From Gnetum montanum (lineage: Eukaryota > Streptophyta > Gnetopsida > Gnetales > Gnetaceae): a DNA stretch of 64,000 nt. The stretch spans positions 31,401 through 95,400 of the forward strand of contig MNCI01018030.1 of the NCBI GenBank assembly GCA_015680685.1, read 5' to 3'. Below the pieces are notes generated by a model. The model saw only the letters and a list, made by a program, of their open reading frames with translations. It searched no databases and was not told the DNA's origin. Shown here piece after piece: positions 1 to 12,079 of the stretch. The translations under genes and the position numbers were made by a program. Numbering within the stretch: position 1 is the first letter of the stretch; each line of letters opens with the position of its first letter.

Positions 1-421
1 TGAGGGGTTCCTCATCTCCTATTTCACTAAGGACATGGGGGACCTTGCCCTTCAATAATGAATGTTGGCTCTTCTACCTTTCGTCCCTCTTACGTTGCAA
101 AGCGGTGGGATGATAATCCCTTATATGATATCTTCCAGCAACGTATTTAGCGAATAAGTCCTGCATGCCAATCTGTGCCAATCCACGGAAAAGCATGTTC
201 GAAACAAATCGATCTAGTGGTAAAACTATATTACCAAACAAATCTCTCTAGCGCAACTGTTCATCCTGATGGAGAGTAAAAGTGTAATCAGGGATATACT
301 CATCGGGATGAGTATAAGTTATCGTATACTGTTCTTAATATGGCTGGTCTATGTTATGCATATGATGCTGACTGTCTTCTGTATTATCCTTAGGTGAGCT
401 AATTTAGTGAGAAGAAGCCAT
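1..421 (-). pseudogene. Element D gag, N-terminal part (runs off the window)
   Basis: Reading leftwards from an ATG at 421, the frame begins MASSH and holds a gag-like stretch with few stops, including YTHPDEYIPDYTF and LFAKYVAGRYH. It lies about 120 bp inside the primer binding site, where gag of an Athila-like element is expected. The same segment occurs in element E (55150-55545, minus; VYTHPHEYVLDFAF there), so this is a conserved family gag. Three or four in-frame stops show decay, but CpG dinucleotides are still frequent. The rest of D lies beyond position 1. The role as a capsid precursor is inferred from position and homology with E; no zinc knuckle is in view. Confidence 0.6.
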
Positions 422-542
422 TCTAATGGTGTGTTGTTTACCGTTATCTATGTTCTTAATTAACTGATTAACCCAAAGGTTCGTTAAGGCTCACAACGAT
501 GTGAAAGATTCCTAATGTTCTAATTGGCATAAAAACACTTAG

Positions 543-560
543 TCCCTGACAATGGCGCCA
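543..560 (-). other. Primer binding site of element D (tRNA-Asp type)
   Basis: The minus strand reads TGGCGCCATTGTCAGGGA, one base inside the LTR end. It resembles the tRNA-Asp-type site TGGCGCCGTTGCCGGGGA used by Athila-clade elements. It marks the LTR at 562-1521 as a 5' LTR transcribed to the left. Confidence 0.8.
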
Positions 561-561
561 A

Positions 562-1521
562 TGATGAGTGGCAACGTACCCCTACACTCAACCATACAAA
601 ACGAGCGTAGCACGCGCGATCCAGTCAAACTCCGCAGACTAAATGCCTAAACGCCACAAGGAACACTTAGGGTTAATCGTTCGTTGTCTTCCCAGACTTA
701 CTTGTTATTGTCACGGTGTATGGTTAAGTAAGTCCAAGGTATATGATTTTTTTTGTATTTTCAAGTTTATCTCCTATGCTAATGGTGAAGGGTTGAGAGA
801 CTAAAACTAATTCTAACTACAACACGAAGTCCTAGCATCAGCATCCGTTCCCACTTTCCGTACACACCTTGAACTGTGCAACTGTGGCTACCAAACGCTA
901 ATCATTACTGGGATTACCACATATAACGCACGTGCTCAAAGCGGTCATACTGAGGCACTTAACTAACCTAAATGTGACAAGCAGCTGATTCCTTGAATAG
1001 CCGTACACATCTGTAGATGCTCGTAATCAAGTCGTACTTGTCCCACGTTCTAGGAGGAAAGGGTGAGAAAATCTACTCGTGATGAGTAGCCAATTCCTTG
1101 GCTAGCGGTACACGTTCGTCAACGCTCGTAACCAAGTCGTACTCATGCTGCGTTACTAGGAAAGTAGTAAATAACATTAATTAAACCTATCCATGCACTG
1201 CAAGGTTTATCCACAAAGTTCGTCTTTATTACTATACACAACTTGCGTTCAAGTACAAAGCTGCTCGAATAAAGAACCGTTCACTTGGGGGACTCCTACT
1301 GCGGGCACATGGAAAATATTCTATCTCTGGGGTGATCAATCCGCCAAAGCTTCGCTACTTTACGCCTAGGATGTGAAATGAGGGGAGTGCCGCCTCTTAT
1401 TTATAGATTTGACGGCGGACCGCGATATCGTGTACGCAATATCGCAGGAAACAACGCAATATCGCGTCAAACGCGATATCGCGTATGCGATATCGTGGCC
1501 TGTGCAATTCGCGTCTCATCA
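562..1521 (-). repeat. 5' LTR of element D
   Basis: On the minus strand it starts TGATGAGA and ends ..CACTCATCA, so the termini are inverted TGATGAG/CTCATCA. It is followed by the Asp-type primer binding site. It matches the LTRs of C in U3 motifs, the TATA box and internal blocks. It keeps many CpGs that are lost in the other LTRs here, which suggests the most recent insertion. It interrupts the reverse transcriptase of A, whose sequence resumes at 1522. Confidence 0.85.
1396..1500 (-). promoter_or_regulatory. U3 promoter of D: five RATATCG motifs and a TATA box
   Basis: The segment 1421-1500 holds five copies of GATATCG or AATATCG, several extended to CGCGATATCGCG-like palindromes. On the minus strand a TCTATAAATAAG box lies just downstream (1396-1407). 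The same GATATC array plus TATA occurs in the LTRs of C and in C's internal promoter. Confidence 0.7.
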
Positions 1522-2506
1522 GTTTGCATCAACTTCTAGTTGTTGAATATGGCAAAATTCAAAGACGACTTTTCATTGCCATTTGTTAATCAAGTGTTAG
1601 ACACTATATCTTGGCATTGTTATTACAGCTTTTTGGATGGTTATAGTGGCTATAACTAAATCCAAATCACAACATAGGATAAGGAAAAAACAACATTAAT
1701 GAGTCTTTGGGGGAATTTTGCATATAAAAATATGCCTTTTGGTCTATGCAATGCTCCTGCAACATTCCAACACTTGGTCTTGAGCATTTTCAGCAACAAA
1801 TTAGTTGCGGGGTGGAAGTCTTCATGCATGACTTCTCGACATATGGCACCACATTTGAGCAAGCCTTGGGTGACCTTGAGAAAGTGCTTAAAAGGTGTCT
1901 AGAGAGAAATCTTCAACTTAATCGATAGAAAAGCCATCTAATGGTCCATGATGACATTATACTAGGGCACAAAATTTCTTAAGCAAGTATTGAGGTGGAC
2001 CTTAAAAAGATAAGGATCATCCAAAGAATAACTCGTCAACTAGAAACTATTAAAGATGTTTGATCATTCCTTGGACTATCAGTGTTTTATAAAGAATTTC
2101 TCCAAGATTGCAAAATCATTGGTCAAGCTTACAAAGAAAGATGCTCCATTCATCTAGACCAAGGAATGCAAAAATGCATTCCAAAGCCTCAAGTAGAAGC
2201 TTGTAGAGATGTCAATTTTACAAGCACCCAACTAGTCTAGACCATTTCATATCATGATAGATGCATCAAATTATTCCTTGTGAGCCATGCTTACATAGTT
2301 AGAAAACAAGAAACTTTCATTTTATATCCACTGTGCAAGTCGAAGCATTATGGGTACATAGTTGAATTACACCACAATGGAGAAAGAACTAATGGAAGTG
2401 GTGTATGCTATAGATAAATTCAAGCACTATGTGCATGGATATAAAGTATTTTTACACACTAACCATAATTCCATTCACTTCTTCATGAATAAGCCAATGG
2501 TGAGCC
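1522..2506 (+). pseudogene. Element A pol, first part: reverse transcriptase to RNase H
   Basis: Conceptual translation shows the Ty3/gypsy RT blocks in order: FSLPFVNQVLD, SFLDGYSGYN, the MPFGLCNAPATFQ block, the catalytic region as FMHDF (family FMDDF, one Asp replaced) near 1819-1836, then the connection and RNase H with NYTTMEKELMEVVYAIDKF and DHNSI-like remains, ending at MNKPMVS. Several stops and frameshifts make it non-functional. The coding sequence stops in the middle of RNase H at 2506, where element B begins, and resumes at 29936. The uninterrupted homologue in E (about 50.7-52.3 kb, minus) gives the expected order. Confidence 0.85.
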
Positions 2507-4215
2507 TGTAGCGATTGAAAATATCAATGGCTGGAATGCCAAGGGGTTCACAGGTGCATAGCCTCAACCCCACCTCCACACAAGGGTGTTTGCTAGAAAA
2601 CAAAGGTAGAGTGCCCTAGATGGTCTTGTTGATTGAATAGGAACTTCATTGGCTTCAACCAAGGTATCAAGCACAATCGAGGGGTGTCGTGGTTAGCCAA
2701 AAATGTGAGCACTGACGGTGTTCTTGGTAGTACCAAGGCCAACTAGGCCTAAGTGTAGTGGGGTCTCGCAGCACGAAAACATCAATGCAAGTGTGCAAAA
2801 AGCATGTAAAATAATGAAAAAAGTACGAATGTGGTGCTAAATGTTAAAGAAAATTCTTAAAATGCAATGGAGAAAATGCTTAAAATGTAAAGGATTTTGG
2901 AAGAAAGAAAGGATGATACCACCCTGAACAAGGAGCATAGTAATTACAAATGAGCTTTGTAGAGACATGTAGTGGTATAGACAGGCTCAATAGCAGCGTA
3001 GCTAGAGTCTTCAAGGTGTCCCAGGGTGAAGACTAACATCCATTACAACATCCATGCCTATCGGATTGGCTACCATGGTGTCCTATGGGCTTGCAGTGCT
3101 AAGTGGGACGCAAAGGTGTTGTCAATATGTTGATATGCTCTAGTGTACGGGGGTGCTCAAGGTGCTTTAAGTGTCAAATGGTGTTCTAAGATACTAACTG
3201 CTACTTGGGTTTGCTAGTCAAATGCTTCAAATGCCCACCACTAGAATGAAATGCCCACCCCTAGAGTGTGGAATGTGGGGGTATTTATAAACTTAGTGTT
3301 AACGTGAAGTGTGGATTAAGTGTCATGTGGCAAAGGAATAGGTGGGGCTACGCTAACCTTTGCTATGCTCCCAGTGGGACAACTAGTGCTACACTTTGAT
3401 ATGCTCCATTGGACCCTAGGAGACTGCTAGACTAGCTACATTGCTAAGACTGCATGTGCCAAAACTACAATGTACCTACAAATAATTCAAAATAGTGCAA
3501 TTTGGAGGCTACACTCCAAGACTACATTCTCCCCTCTTTCAAGTGAAATTGAGCATAGGTACAATTCTGGGACATGAAGGGACGTACAAAAAGAGTGCAA
3601 TTTGATGATCCTACTTGCCAAAGGAGTGCTAGAGTTGAAATGAAGACCTATGTTGATCCCTAGAAGCTTTTGAAAATAGTTTCTTGTTGCTACACTCTAG
3701 AGTGTAGCACAACAGTTGGGCAATTCTTGCAAAAAATAGAAGTCTAGTGCTACTATGCTTGCTATGCTAGCAAGCGTAGCAAGATGGGATAGAGTATAGC
3801 ATAAACACTTACAAAAATTTGGAAAAAATTATAGTCCTTGTTCTTGCTATGCTTGAGAGCATGGCAGAAAAGGCAGCTTCAGGAGCTATCTACCAAATGC
3901 TTCTTCCATGATGAGTTAGTTTGGAAAATTTTGGCTTGACACTAGTGCAGACTAGCCACTGGAGTACTACTACACTAGAGAGCATAGCAAGAGGGATGTG
4001 AGCATAGCAAGACACTTAGAAAATTTCTATAGCTGCTTTTTGGCACTTAGAATATTTTTAAAATCTAGTCGTGTTGCATGCTACATTGGCTACACTCTAG
4101 AGGGTAGCCCCAGCAGTGGGATCATGGGCCAAACACTTAGAAAAAATTTTCCTTCAGTTTACACTTAGAAAAATTTTTCATTGTAGTGTTTTTGCCTAAA
4201 TTTGGTGGTGTTTCA
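2507..4215 (-). repeat. 3' LTR of element B
   Basis: On the plus strand it starts TGTAGCGA and ends GGTGGTGTTTCA. It aligns along its length with 28226-29930. On the minus strand it starts TGAAACACCACC, and U3 carries repeated AAATTTTTCTAAGTGT blocks and palindromes such as CTACACTCTAGAGTGTAG, followed by a TTTATAAATACCCC box near 3283-3296. Confidence 0.85.
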
Positions 4216-4235
4216 CTAGTTCCTCTTTATCAATG
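4216..4235 (-). other. Probable polypurine tract of element B
   Basis: Directly upstream of the 3' LTR on the minus strand is AAAGAGGAACTAG, a purine-rich run where the plus-strand primer should lie. It is short and partly decayed. Confidence 0.5.
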
Positions 4236-5883
4236 TTTGGAGGAGTGGCCTGAGAGATGTTGAAAAAGAACCTAAAACACCATAGCAGACACGACACCAA
4301 CATTGCTCATCAATACCTAATTGGATGGTTCTTTGTCAGGCTCAAGAGTGTTAAAGAAAATGGTATGTTGTAGGTAATGGATGTAGGGAATTGGCTTGGA
4401 GATAGCAAGGGATGAATGAGATGTAAATGATGTATCATGCTACAAGATGTGAAGTCAGCACAACTGACTATTATCATGGCACTAAGGTGGCTTGTCGTCA
4501 AATGATGGCCTCTCATCAAAGTGCTTGTAAGAGAGCCATTACCCATGGGACTAAAGTGGCTTACCCATAACATGTTGGCCTCTCATTGAAGTGCTTATGA
4601 GAAGGCCATTGTGAATTCAGGGTTGGACCAATTATGAAATTACAATTTTTCTAAATTTTTCTTGGGGATATGTTTTACCCCACTTCCCTTTTTTCTTTTT
4701 AGAAATACTAGCTACAAGATTCTTATCATCAAGTGGACTACGTGCCACTCAATGGACTTTGCTTAGAGGAAACTGTGTCATTTCTGTAGGATAGGTGTTT
4801 CCTCCCTAGGATGAGTTGCATTACATTTTCTTGGGCTTTAACCAGCCCAAAAAGGCTCCCCATGGGACTAGTTATGTTATGTACATTATGGGTTCTACAG
4901 TTGACTAAAAGAAGGATGTCATATGCATCAGAGAAGCTTGCAAGGAAAGCTAGAAAGTATAAGGTAAAGGGTCAAATGCTAGTGGGTTATAAAAAGGTAA
5001 TAGAGATGTGCACTCTCAATTAGCTTAGTGAGTCCAACCAAGCATGTCAAAGTAATGTGATGCCTTGCTACTGCAATGAACCATGCTTTCAAATGACTAC
5101 TTCTAGGGCTTCGTCCTATAAACACAACACAAAGGAAACAAGAAAAACATCACATAACATGAGAGATTGAAGCAAACTACTGGTTGCAAGGGTGCTACAA
5201 GTGCTGCGAGTGCTAGACTAGTTGCAAGAGCTTGCAATGCCAAAGCAAAAAGGCTAGTGCAAATGCCATAGCTAGAAAACTATAAAATTTCTACCAACCA
5301 CACCAAAAGCAAGCACCTAAGTGAGGCTCGCAAGGTAACCTATGTCGATGGTGGTGTAGGTTCTTGAGACTCCACACCAAGGATAGGAGCTTAGAAATCT
5401 AGCAGGATACTGGGAAGCCACACTACTAAATGCACTTCCAAGCCCAAGCAATGGTGAGGGCTAGAGGATGGCAGTGCTATGGATGGGCCATAGTACTACT
5501 GGGACTCCAGTGGGTGGTGCTGATGGTGAGAGCCCCAACCACTGATGAAACACCCAAGGCTAGCAAAACTATTAGCACAACCTAGGGATGCTACTACTAG
5601 CAATGTTGGTGGTAGCTATGGAAGGTCAACAAAATTCCCAAGGACATTTCTAGAGGATCAGAAAAATGTCGAGGGTGGCAATACTACAAATTTTCTAGAG
5701 ATGTTTTCTTGATGACATGAACTCCATTTTGGAACTGTAACACCCCACCCCACCTACGCCATTGAGAGGTGGGCAAATGATAGAGGATGGGAAGTATTTA
5801 CACTTGCTTGTCCATAGAATTGTGGATGTTGAGCTATGCGTGCTAAACTGCAAACCCAATTTAAGGTCTTGGTAGACCGTGAT
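4236..5883. other. Element B 3' untranslated region, no gene seen
   Basis: This lies between the integrase end (with its repeat array) and the 3' LTR. Short open frames on both strands lack recognisable domains. At 5738 a TGTAACACCCCACCCC string resembles LTR starts seen in plants, but no matching end was found. Confidence 0.5.
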
Positions 5884-6280
5884 GTGCTAGTTTATAGTCA
5901 TAGTGAACTACTGTGTGCTAGTTTAACATTGTAGCTAATGATGGATGTTGTGCCAATTTAACATCATGATTCAAGGATGAGCTATGCCAGTTTATAGTCA
6001 TAGCAAACTATGTTATAGATGCCAATTTAATTTCATACCCCAAGGATGAGCTATGCTAGTTTAAAGTCATAACAAACTTGATGTGCTAGTTTAATGTCAT
6101 AGTGGACAGGTGTGCTATGGATTCTAGTTTAATTTCATAGCCTAGGGATGATTTGTGCCCGTTTAATTTCATAGCCTAGGGACAATTTGTGCCAGTTTAA
6201 CATCGTAGTGGATGCTTTGTGCCAGTTTATAGTCATAGCAGACTCTCTGTGCCAGTTTATAGTTATAGCAGACTCTTGCT
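5884..6280. repeat. Tandem repeat array 1 (core GTGCCAGTTTA-TCATAG), about 12 units
   Basis: Degenerate units of about 28-40 bp each contain GTGCYAGTTTA followed by ATRTCATAGC and a variable tail. The array sits immediately 3' of B's integrase on the minus strand. Two arrays with a related GCTAGTTTAAGGTC core lie at the two ends of B's long PR-RT interval. Confidence 0.85.
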
Positions 6281-6289
6281 TACCTTGCT

Positions 6290-9200
6290 TTGTCATTGAT
6301 GTAGCATTGTGTGTTAGGAATAATACGAATTTAGGTACAAATGATTAATTGGATTGGCAAACTCATTACTGTCTAGATTAGCAAGCTTGAATGCTTCGTT
6401 GTTATAGGCCTTGGTGACCAAGAAAGGCCCTTTCCAATTAGCTAAGAATTTATCCATGGGTTCGCAAATAGCCTTGAGGACTAGGTCCCATTCCTTGATC
6501 TAGTGCTTGTGTTGATTGTAATGGTGCTTTTATTGTTTCTTCTCTTATTATCATTTGATGTGATCAAGCATCTGCATGCTCTCCTCCTCTATAAAGTCGA
6601 GGTCAATGGCTCTCAACTCATCATTTTGAGCCTTGTCATTGAAGCTCAAGAGGATCACATGGAGCAATGGAACCTACAATTCAAGAGGCAAAATTACTTC
6701 AGACCCATACACAAGGCTATATGGCATCTTACCTATTGCTATTTTGTATCTTGTGTGGTAGGCCCATACTGTGTAGACCAACTACTTATGCCATCATCAT
6801 TTTCTACTGTTAAGCATTTTCCTCAAAAGTTTGACAATAACCTTATTTGTGGCCTCTACATGGCCATTCACTTGTGGATAGTACGACGATGACAAGGAAT
6901 GTTTGATGCCAAGGTATTCGCAAAAGACTTTGGTTTCTACACTGCTAAACTATGGTTTGTTATCCGTGACAATGATCATGGGTAGGCCAAATCAGGTAAC
7001 TATATTTTCAAGGATGAATTTGCAAACTTGTTGTCATGTTGTCTTCCTAAGAGGAATAGCTTCAACCCATTTGGTAAAGTATTTGGTTGCAGTTATGATG
7101 AAGCTATGTCCTGCAGAAGACTTAGGCATGATGGGCCCTATGATATCCAATCCCCAACATTGGAACAACCATGTGATTTGCATGATGTGCAGTTTGGTAG
7201 GTGGCACATGAATTAAGTTTCCATGCCATTGACACACATCACACATCTTAACCTTGGAAATGCAATCACACTTCATGTAAGGCCAATAGTAGCCTAAGCA
7301 TCTGATTTTCAATGTCATTGCCCTAGCTACTGTGTGGCCTTCACATAGTCCCTCATGGACTTGATCAACAATCATTTGCACTTCGCTAGTGCCAACATAG
7401 TTCAGCAGTATGCCATCATAGGATCTGCGACATAGTGTGTTGTCACCTACAATGATGTACTATCATGACCATTTTTGTACTGCATCCTTTTGGGCAGTGG
7501 TCAGATGTTGCAGAGGCTCACCTTGTTGAAGGTATGAATTGATGTCATCATACCACTCTTGTGCATGTACTGTGCTTGTTGTGGCTATGGATGCAATGTC
7601 AGTTACTTTTGTGATAGGTTCAGTGTAATCCATTGCTAAGGTGGGTAATACATGGAACATGTTAGATGCAATGCTTAAAGCTAATGTGGCTAATGCATCA
7701 TTGATAGCATTCTCGTTACAAGGGATGTGTTGGATATCTATAGTTGCAAACCATCAGAGTAAGTGCTTCACCAAGTCATAATAAGATTGTAGATGTGCTT
7801 TGCAAGCATAAACCTCTATGACTTGATTGATTACTAACTGTGAATCACCTCAAATTGCTAGGTTTTGGATTCTTAGGTCATGAGCTACTATACGACCTCT
7901 AAGGAGACCTTCGTACTCCACTACCTTGTTAGTCCAAGGAAATGTAAAATGATAAGTGAAGGTTCAAATCTCCCTAGAGGAAAATGTGATTACTATAGAA
8001 ACACTACCTCCTTAAGAGGTTGAAGCATTATCAAAGTGTAAGATTGCCTCAAAGTTGGTAGGTACTTGACTTATACTGCTAACATGCTCATCCTAGAATT
8101 TCAGATCTATAGTTGCTTGATTGTTTATTGGTGAAGTCGTGAGTTGTGTGGCTATTGCTTAACCTTTGGTTGATGCTTGCACAATGTAGTGTAGATTAAA
8201 CTCCATGGTTATTTCTTTCTACTATGCAATTCAACTACTTTTGTAAATGTTTGCGGTGATTACCAGGCAATTCAACTACTTTTGTAAATGTTTGTAGTGA
8301 TATTTACCTAGTTGCAAAAGAGATAATGCCTCCACTTCTTAAGTGTAAAGACTAAGGTGAGGTAATTCTTTTTCACATCATTGTATTTTTATTCATGGGC
8401 AAATAACACATGGCTTAGGTAGTATATAGGAATCTTTGGGCCATCATCTCACTTTTGGCAAAGCAAAGAAGTAATGGACACGTAAGAAGTTACAAGGTAG
8501 ATGTAAAAAGATTTATCTCCTTATGGAGGGTAAACTATCGGAAGCTAAGCTAGCTCCTATTTGAGGTTGTCAAATGTCTCTTAGCATTGAGCTATATACT
8601 CAAAGTGGATCCCCTTTTTGAGTAGATGTTGCATTGGCTATAGCTTATTAATCAACCATGCGATAAACCAATGTATGAACTAGAATCTGCCTTGTAACCT
8701 ATGTAGCTCCTCAAGGTTAGTTGGAGGTGCTAAGTTGATGATGGCCCTAACCTTATCGGGTCTATGTGTATGCCTATTTCTGATACCATGAAACCAAGAA
8801 TGTGATCCATCTTAATGCCAAAGACACACTTCTTAGGATTCAACCTAAGATCATGTCTAAGGTAATGTTTGAGTGCGTGGTCTAAGTCATTTGCATGATA
8901 ATTTGCCATTTTGGACTAAACTGCTATGTCATCAACATAGTCATTGAGAAAGTCTAATAAGTAGTCACTAAAAATGTACATCATTACATGTTGATAGGTT
9001 GCTCTTGTGTTCTTTAGTCTAAAAGGCATCATTGTATAGCAAAACATACCCTAGGGGGTCATAAAGGTAGTACAAAGCTAGTGCTCTACATTGATCTGAA
9101 TCTAGTTGTAACCAGAGAACCCATCCATAAAAGATAACAAAGCATGACTAGTTGTGGTATTAACTAATTGATCAATACTAGGCAAATAAAAATCATCTTT

Positions 9201-9811
9201 AATGGTTGCCTTGTTCAAGTCCCAGAAGTCTATGCAAATGCGTACGCTTCCATTTTTCTTAGGTATAGCCATGATGTTGGAGACCCAGTGCACATAGTCA
9301 ACAACCCAGATGAAACTAGCCTTATAGATCTTGGTGATTTCATCATAGACTACCAACGCCATGTTAGGCCTAACCTTATAAGCTTTTTGTTTAACTGGTT
9401 TTATGCGAGGGTTGAGGATGATATTGTGCTACACTATGTAAGGATCTAGGCCTAACATGTTCTTGTAGGACCATGCAAATGCCTTAATGTTATCATTGAG
9501 TATCTTTTCAATGCTTTGGAGGAGTTGAGGCTCTAACAAGGAGCACCTCACCATTAAGTGTTTCTATAGGGACTTTGACAATGGAATCCTTAGTGATGTC
9601 ATCTACCTCTAGATTAAGAGCCCTAACTATATGGCTAGGCCAATCTAGTGGTGCTTCTAAGGATGTTACATAGTCATCATGGACCATGGGCTCAAGGTCT
9701 AGGCATTGGGCATTGATGCATCAGATGAGATCACCATGAGGTCTAGTGAGGACCAGAGGTGAATGAAGAGACTTGTATGTGCTCATGCTATAGTCCTATG
9801 ACATATCCTAC
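6290..9811 (-). pseudogene. Element B pol: reverse transcriptase, RNase H, integrase
   Basis: From 9811 leftwards the conceptual protein has the Tat/Ogre pre-RT segment (WSYKNMLGLDPYIV, NPRIKPVKQKAYKVRPN), RT with IPKKNGSVRICIDFWDLN, SFMDGFSGYNQIQ and an intact YVDD at 8939-8928. RNase H remnants follow (8.3-7.7 kb). Integrase has an HH-CC finger (GHTVARAM, CDVCQWHG), the core WGLDIIGP..TKWVEA at about 7.1-7.2 kb, a TDN remnant, and a C-terminal LANWKGPFLV near 6.4 kb. Numerous stops and small frameshifts, plus a 40-bp tandem duplication near 8227-8310, show it is dead. It probably begins with an exon whose acceptor is at 9812-9813. Confidence 0.85.
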
Positions 9812-9961
9812 AAAACAACCAAAAAGAACATCAAGCCACACCTATCTTAATAGGTTCAAAATGCAAAACATGAGGAAAGTAATGCAATTAATAATTTCCT
9901 AAACATGCAAAAGCAAATATTAGAAAGGTAAGTGTGTGATCCAATTTTGGGCCTCGACAAG

Positions 9962-10100
9962 CCATGTATTACTAGTTTAAGATCTTAGCAAATCATGGTT
10001 TGCTAGTTTAAGGTCTTAGCAAACTGTGATTCACCAGTTTAAGGTCTTAGTAGACTATGATTTGCTAGTTGAAGGTCTTAGCAGACCATGATTTCTGCAA
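9962..10100. repeat. Tandem repeat array 2 (GCTAGTTTAAGGTCTTAGCA), about 4 units
   Basis: About four units of roughly 33 bp contain CTAGTTTAAGGTCTTAGCA and a CATGATTT tail. The array lies just inside the RT-proximal end of B's long interval and just upstream of the internal U3-like promoter. It is related to arrays 1 and 3. Confidence 0.85.
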
Positions 10101-10139
10101 GGTGCATTAGTTCAAGCTAGGAAAAGAGTGTTTGGATCG

Positions 10140-10380
10140 TGGCATTGAGCTAAGTGTTCACTAGGCAACCAGGAAAATCTTAGAAATTTTCTAAGTTCAG
10201 GATTATTAGAAAAAGGTTAGAAATTTTTCTAACTCTAGTTGCTACACTCACCCCTTACTATGCTCACCCCCTCTTGCTACACTCCATAAGAAATTTGAAA
10301 AATTTTCTTAAGTGTGGAAGCGCTGATGCAATAGGTGACACATTTAATTACCCTAGGAGGGTATATATGAACGACTTACT
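10140..10380 (+). promoter_or_regulatory. U3-like internal promoter in element B facing the antisense gene
   Basis: The plus strand shows AGAAATTTTCTAAGT, AGAAATTTTTCTAA, and TGCTACACTCACC followed by CCCTCTTGCTACACTC. B's own LTR U3, read in its transcribed direction, has AGAAATTTTCTAAGTGT, then TGCTATGCTCACATCC and CTCTTGCTATGCTC. A GTGACACATTTAAT segment and a GGTATATATGAAC box (about 10369-10381) then match the LTR spacing of TGACACTTAAT before its TATA. R and U5 sequence do not follow, so it is not a solo LTR. It points to the plus strand, toward the gene at 12.1-15.1 kb. Confidence 0.6.
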
Positions 10381-10554
10381 AAGGGTAAATTACCAATTTT
10401 TTTCAAAGTATAAACAAGAAGTTACAAAGTGTAGCATAGTTTGAAGTGACAGCGAGAGCTTAGCAAGTGGAGTGCAGCGACCAGAGCATAGCACTAGGAT
10501 GACACACTATAGTGACTATCACCATCCTAAACTTGCCAATGTGGAAGAGGGAAG

Positions 10555-12079
10555 GTGAGCCCTAGAACACCTACTATAGTTGTAGGTGGAGGAGAGGTGA
10601 GCACCATTGACTACTAGGTACGCTCACTACACTTGTCCATTTTGTGCCACTTTTCTTTGCATTTTGACTTTTCTTTCTTATGTTGGGGTTTGGATCATGG
10701 GGAAGCCTACCTTGGCAAGGACCACCACCATCCTAGGTGCCTTAGTAATTGTAGCTAGGAGGAGAAGACATGCACATAGGTTGTGGGTTTCTATTGATAT
10801 GTCATTTTTATGACTGTCTTCATTGATTGTTTGCAGTGAATGTGACAAGGCAATGCATGGGTTATGAGGGATTTAGTATGTTTGAGGGACGCAATGCATG
10901 GGGGCAAGGGAGGGGACAAAGAAATAAGGGTTTTTCCCTAGCAATGGACTAGGATTTCTCTCTCTAGGACCATGCCACATGGAAGGCATAGAATAGGATA
11001 AAAAACAGCCACAACTAGGGCATGCATGGCCAAGGTTTCTTTGTCTCTTCCTCTTTTTTCTTATATTTTTTCTTTATGTTGGCACATGGGTAAGGATGAT
11101 TGGTGGATTAGGGCAAAGGTTATGGTTAACATGGTCATAGCTAGGGGACAAGGTTCTACCTTTTCTTATTTCATGATGTGAGGGTGATGTAGGGTGATGG
11201 TAAAGGGAGGGTTAGGCATTGTAGAGACACATGGAAAGAAAGCCATAGGGTCAAGGGAAGGGATGGTAGCATGGCCATGGGGGCAGTGGTCACGACAAGG
11301 GGGTGAATGGGGCTAGGGAGACTACCTAGGCCATGGCCATGGTGAGTACCCCAACACATGTTATTGGTGTGCGATGTAGGAAAATTGGGCCTCAAGTGCT
11401 AGTGGCTACACTCCCCATGTAATGTAGCCAACACTTGTCTTGGATGCAATAGGGTGCTACACTATCAATAGTTAGAATTTTTTTGTGTGTCAATTTTTGG
11501 CTTATTTTGAGGCCATGCCTCCCTAGGGAGTGTAGTAGATAGTTAGAAAAATTTGGTAATTTCTTGGCTATGCTCCCTAGGGAGCATAGCATATAGTTAG
11601 ATTCTTTTTCCTTTTGAATATCTTCCTACATCATCAAGAGTTAGAAAAATTTTGAGAAAATTTGAAGAAGAAGCACAAAACTAGAATACCAAATGCACAA
11701 GATGCCAAGTGCAAAAATGCCAATGGTATGAATGCCTTATGTGAGACAAAATTCTAAATGCACAAAAGCTATGCCAAAATACTAATTTTGCAAGTTGGAG
11801 GTATGAACGTTAGAATGTGCAAACCGCATTGATGCAAACAATATGAATGTAAAATAAAATGTTAATGCTACAATACTATTGTACCCCAATGAGCACCAGG
11901 CACGTCAAATATGTATCAACATCTTATGCCCATGAAGCCCCATTGGGGACCCTAAGGATATATTTCTAAGTTATGCTATTAGAATCTTGATTTGCTAATT
12001 TTGCTAAGCGAATATTTTATGTCAAAATGTAATATATTATATGCTAACACTACATTCATTTATTGTTTTGTTGTTGTAG
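10555..12079 (+). other. Possible leader intron of the antisense gene
   Basis: A GAAG|GTGAGC donor at 10555 and a TTGTTGTTGTAG acceptor at 12079 bound it; the FCP1-like exon begins at 12080. The segment has no recognisable coding part. It contains further LTR-like motifs at 11389-11640 (TGGCTACACTCC, CTCCCTAGGGAGCATAGC, TAGAAAAATTT). The donor choice is an inference, and the phase across the junction is unclear. Confidence 0.4.

Noticed and set aside
5738-5800. TGTAACACCCCACCCC as the start of a solo LTR
   Set aside because: No matching terminus or second copy was found in the window.
5884-6280. CRISPR-like array
   Set aside because: Units are degenerate and contiguous, without unique spacers of constant length, and the DNA is plant nuclear.
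6503-6892. A plus-strand open frame of 129 codons
   Set aside because: It is antisense to B integrase, which has recognisable motifs on the minus strand.
10140-10380. Internal U3-like blocks in B (also in A, C, E) as solo LTRs of nested elements
   Set aside because: None has the LTR termini, R or U5, or a target duplication, and in A, C and E the block is at the same position relative to ORF3.
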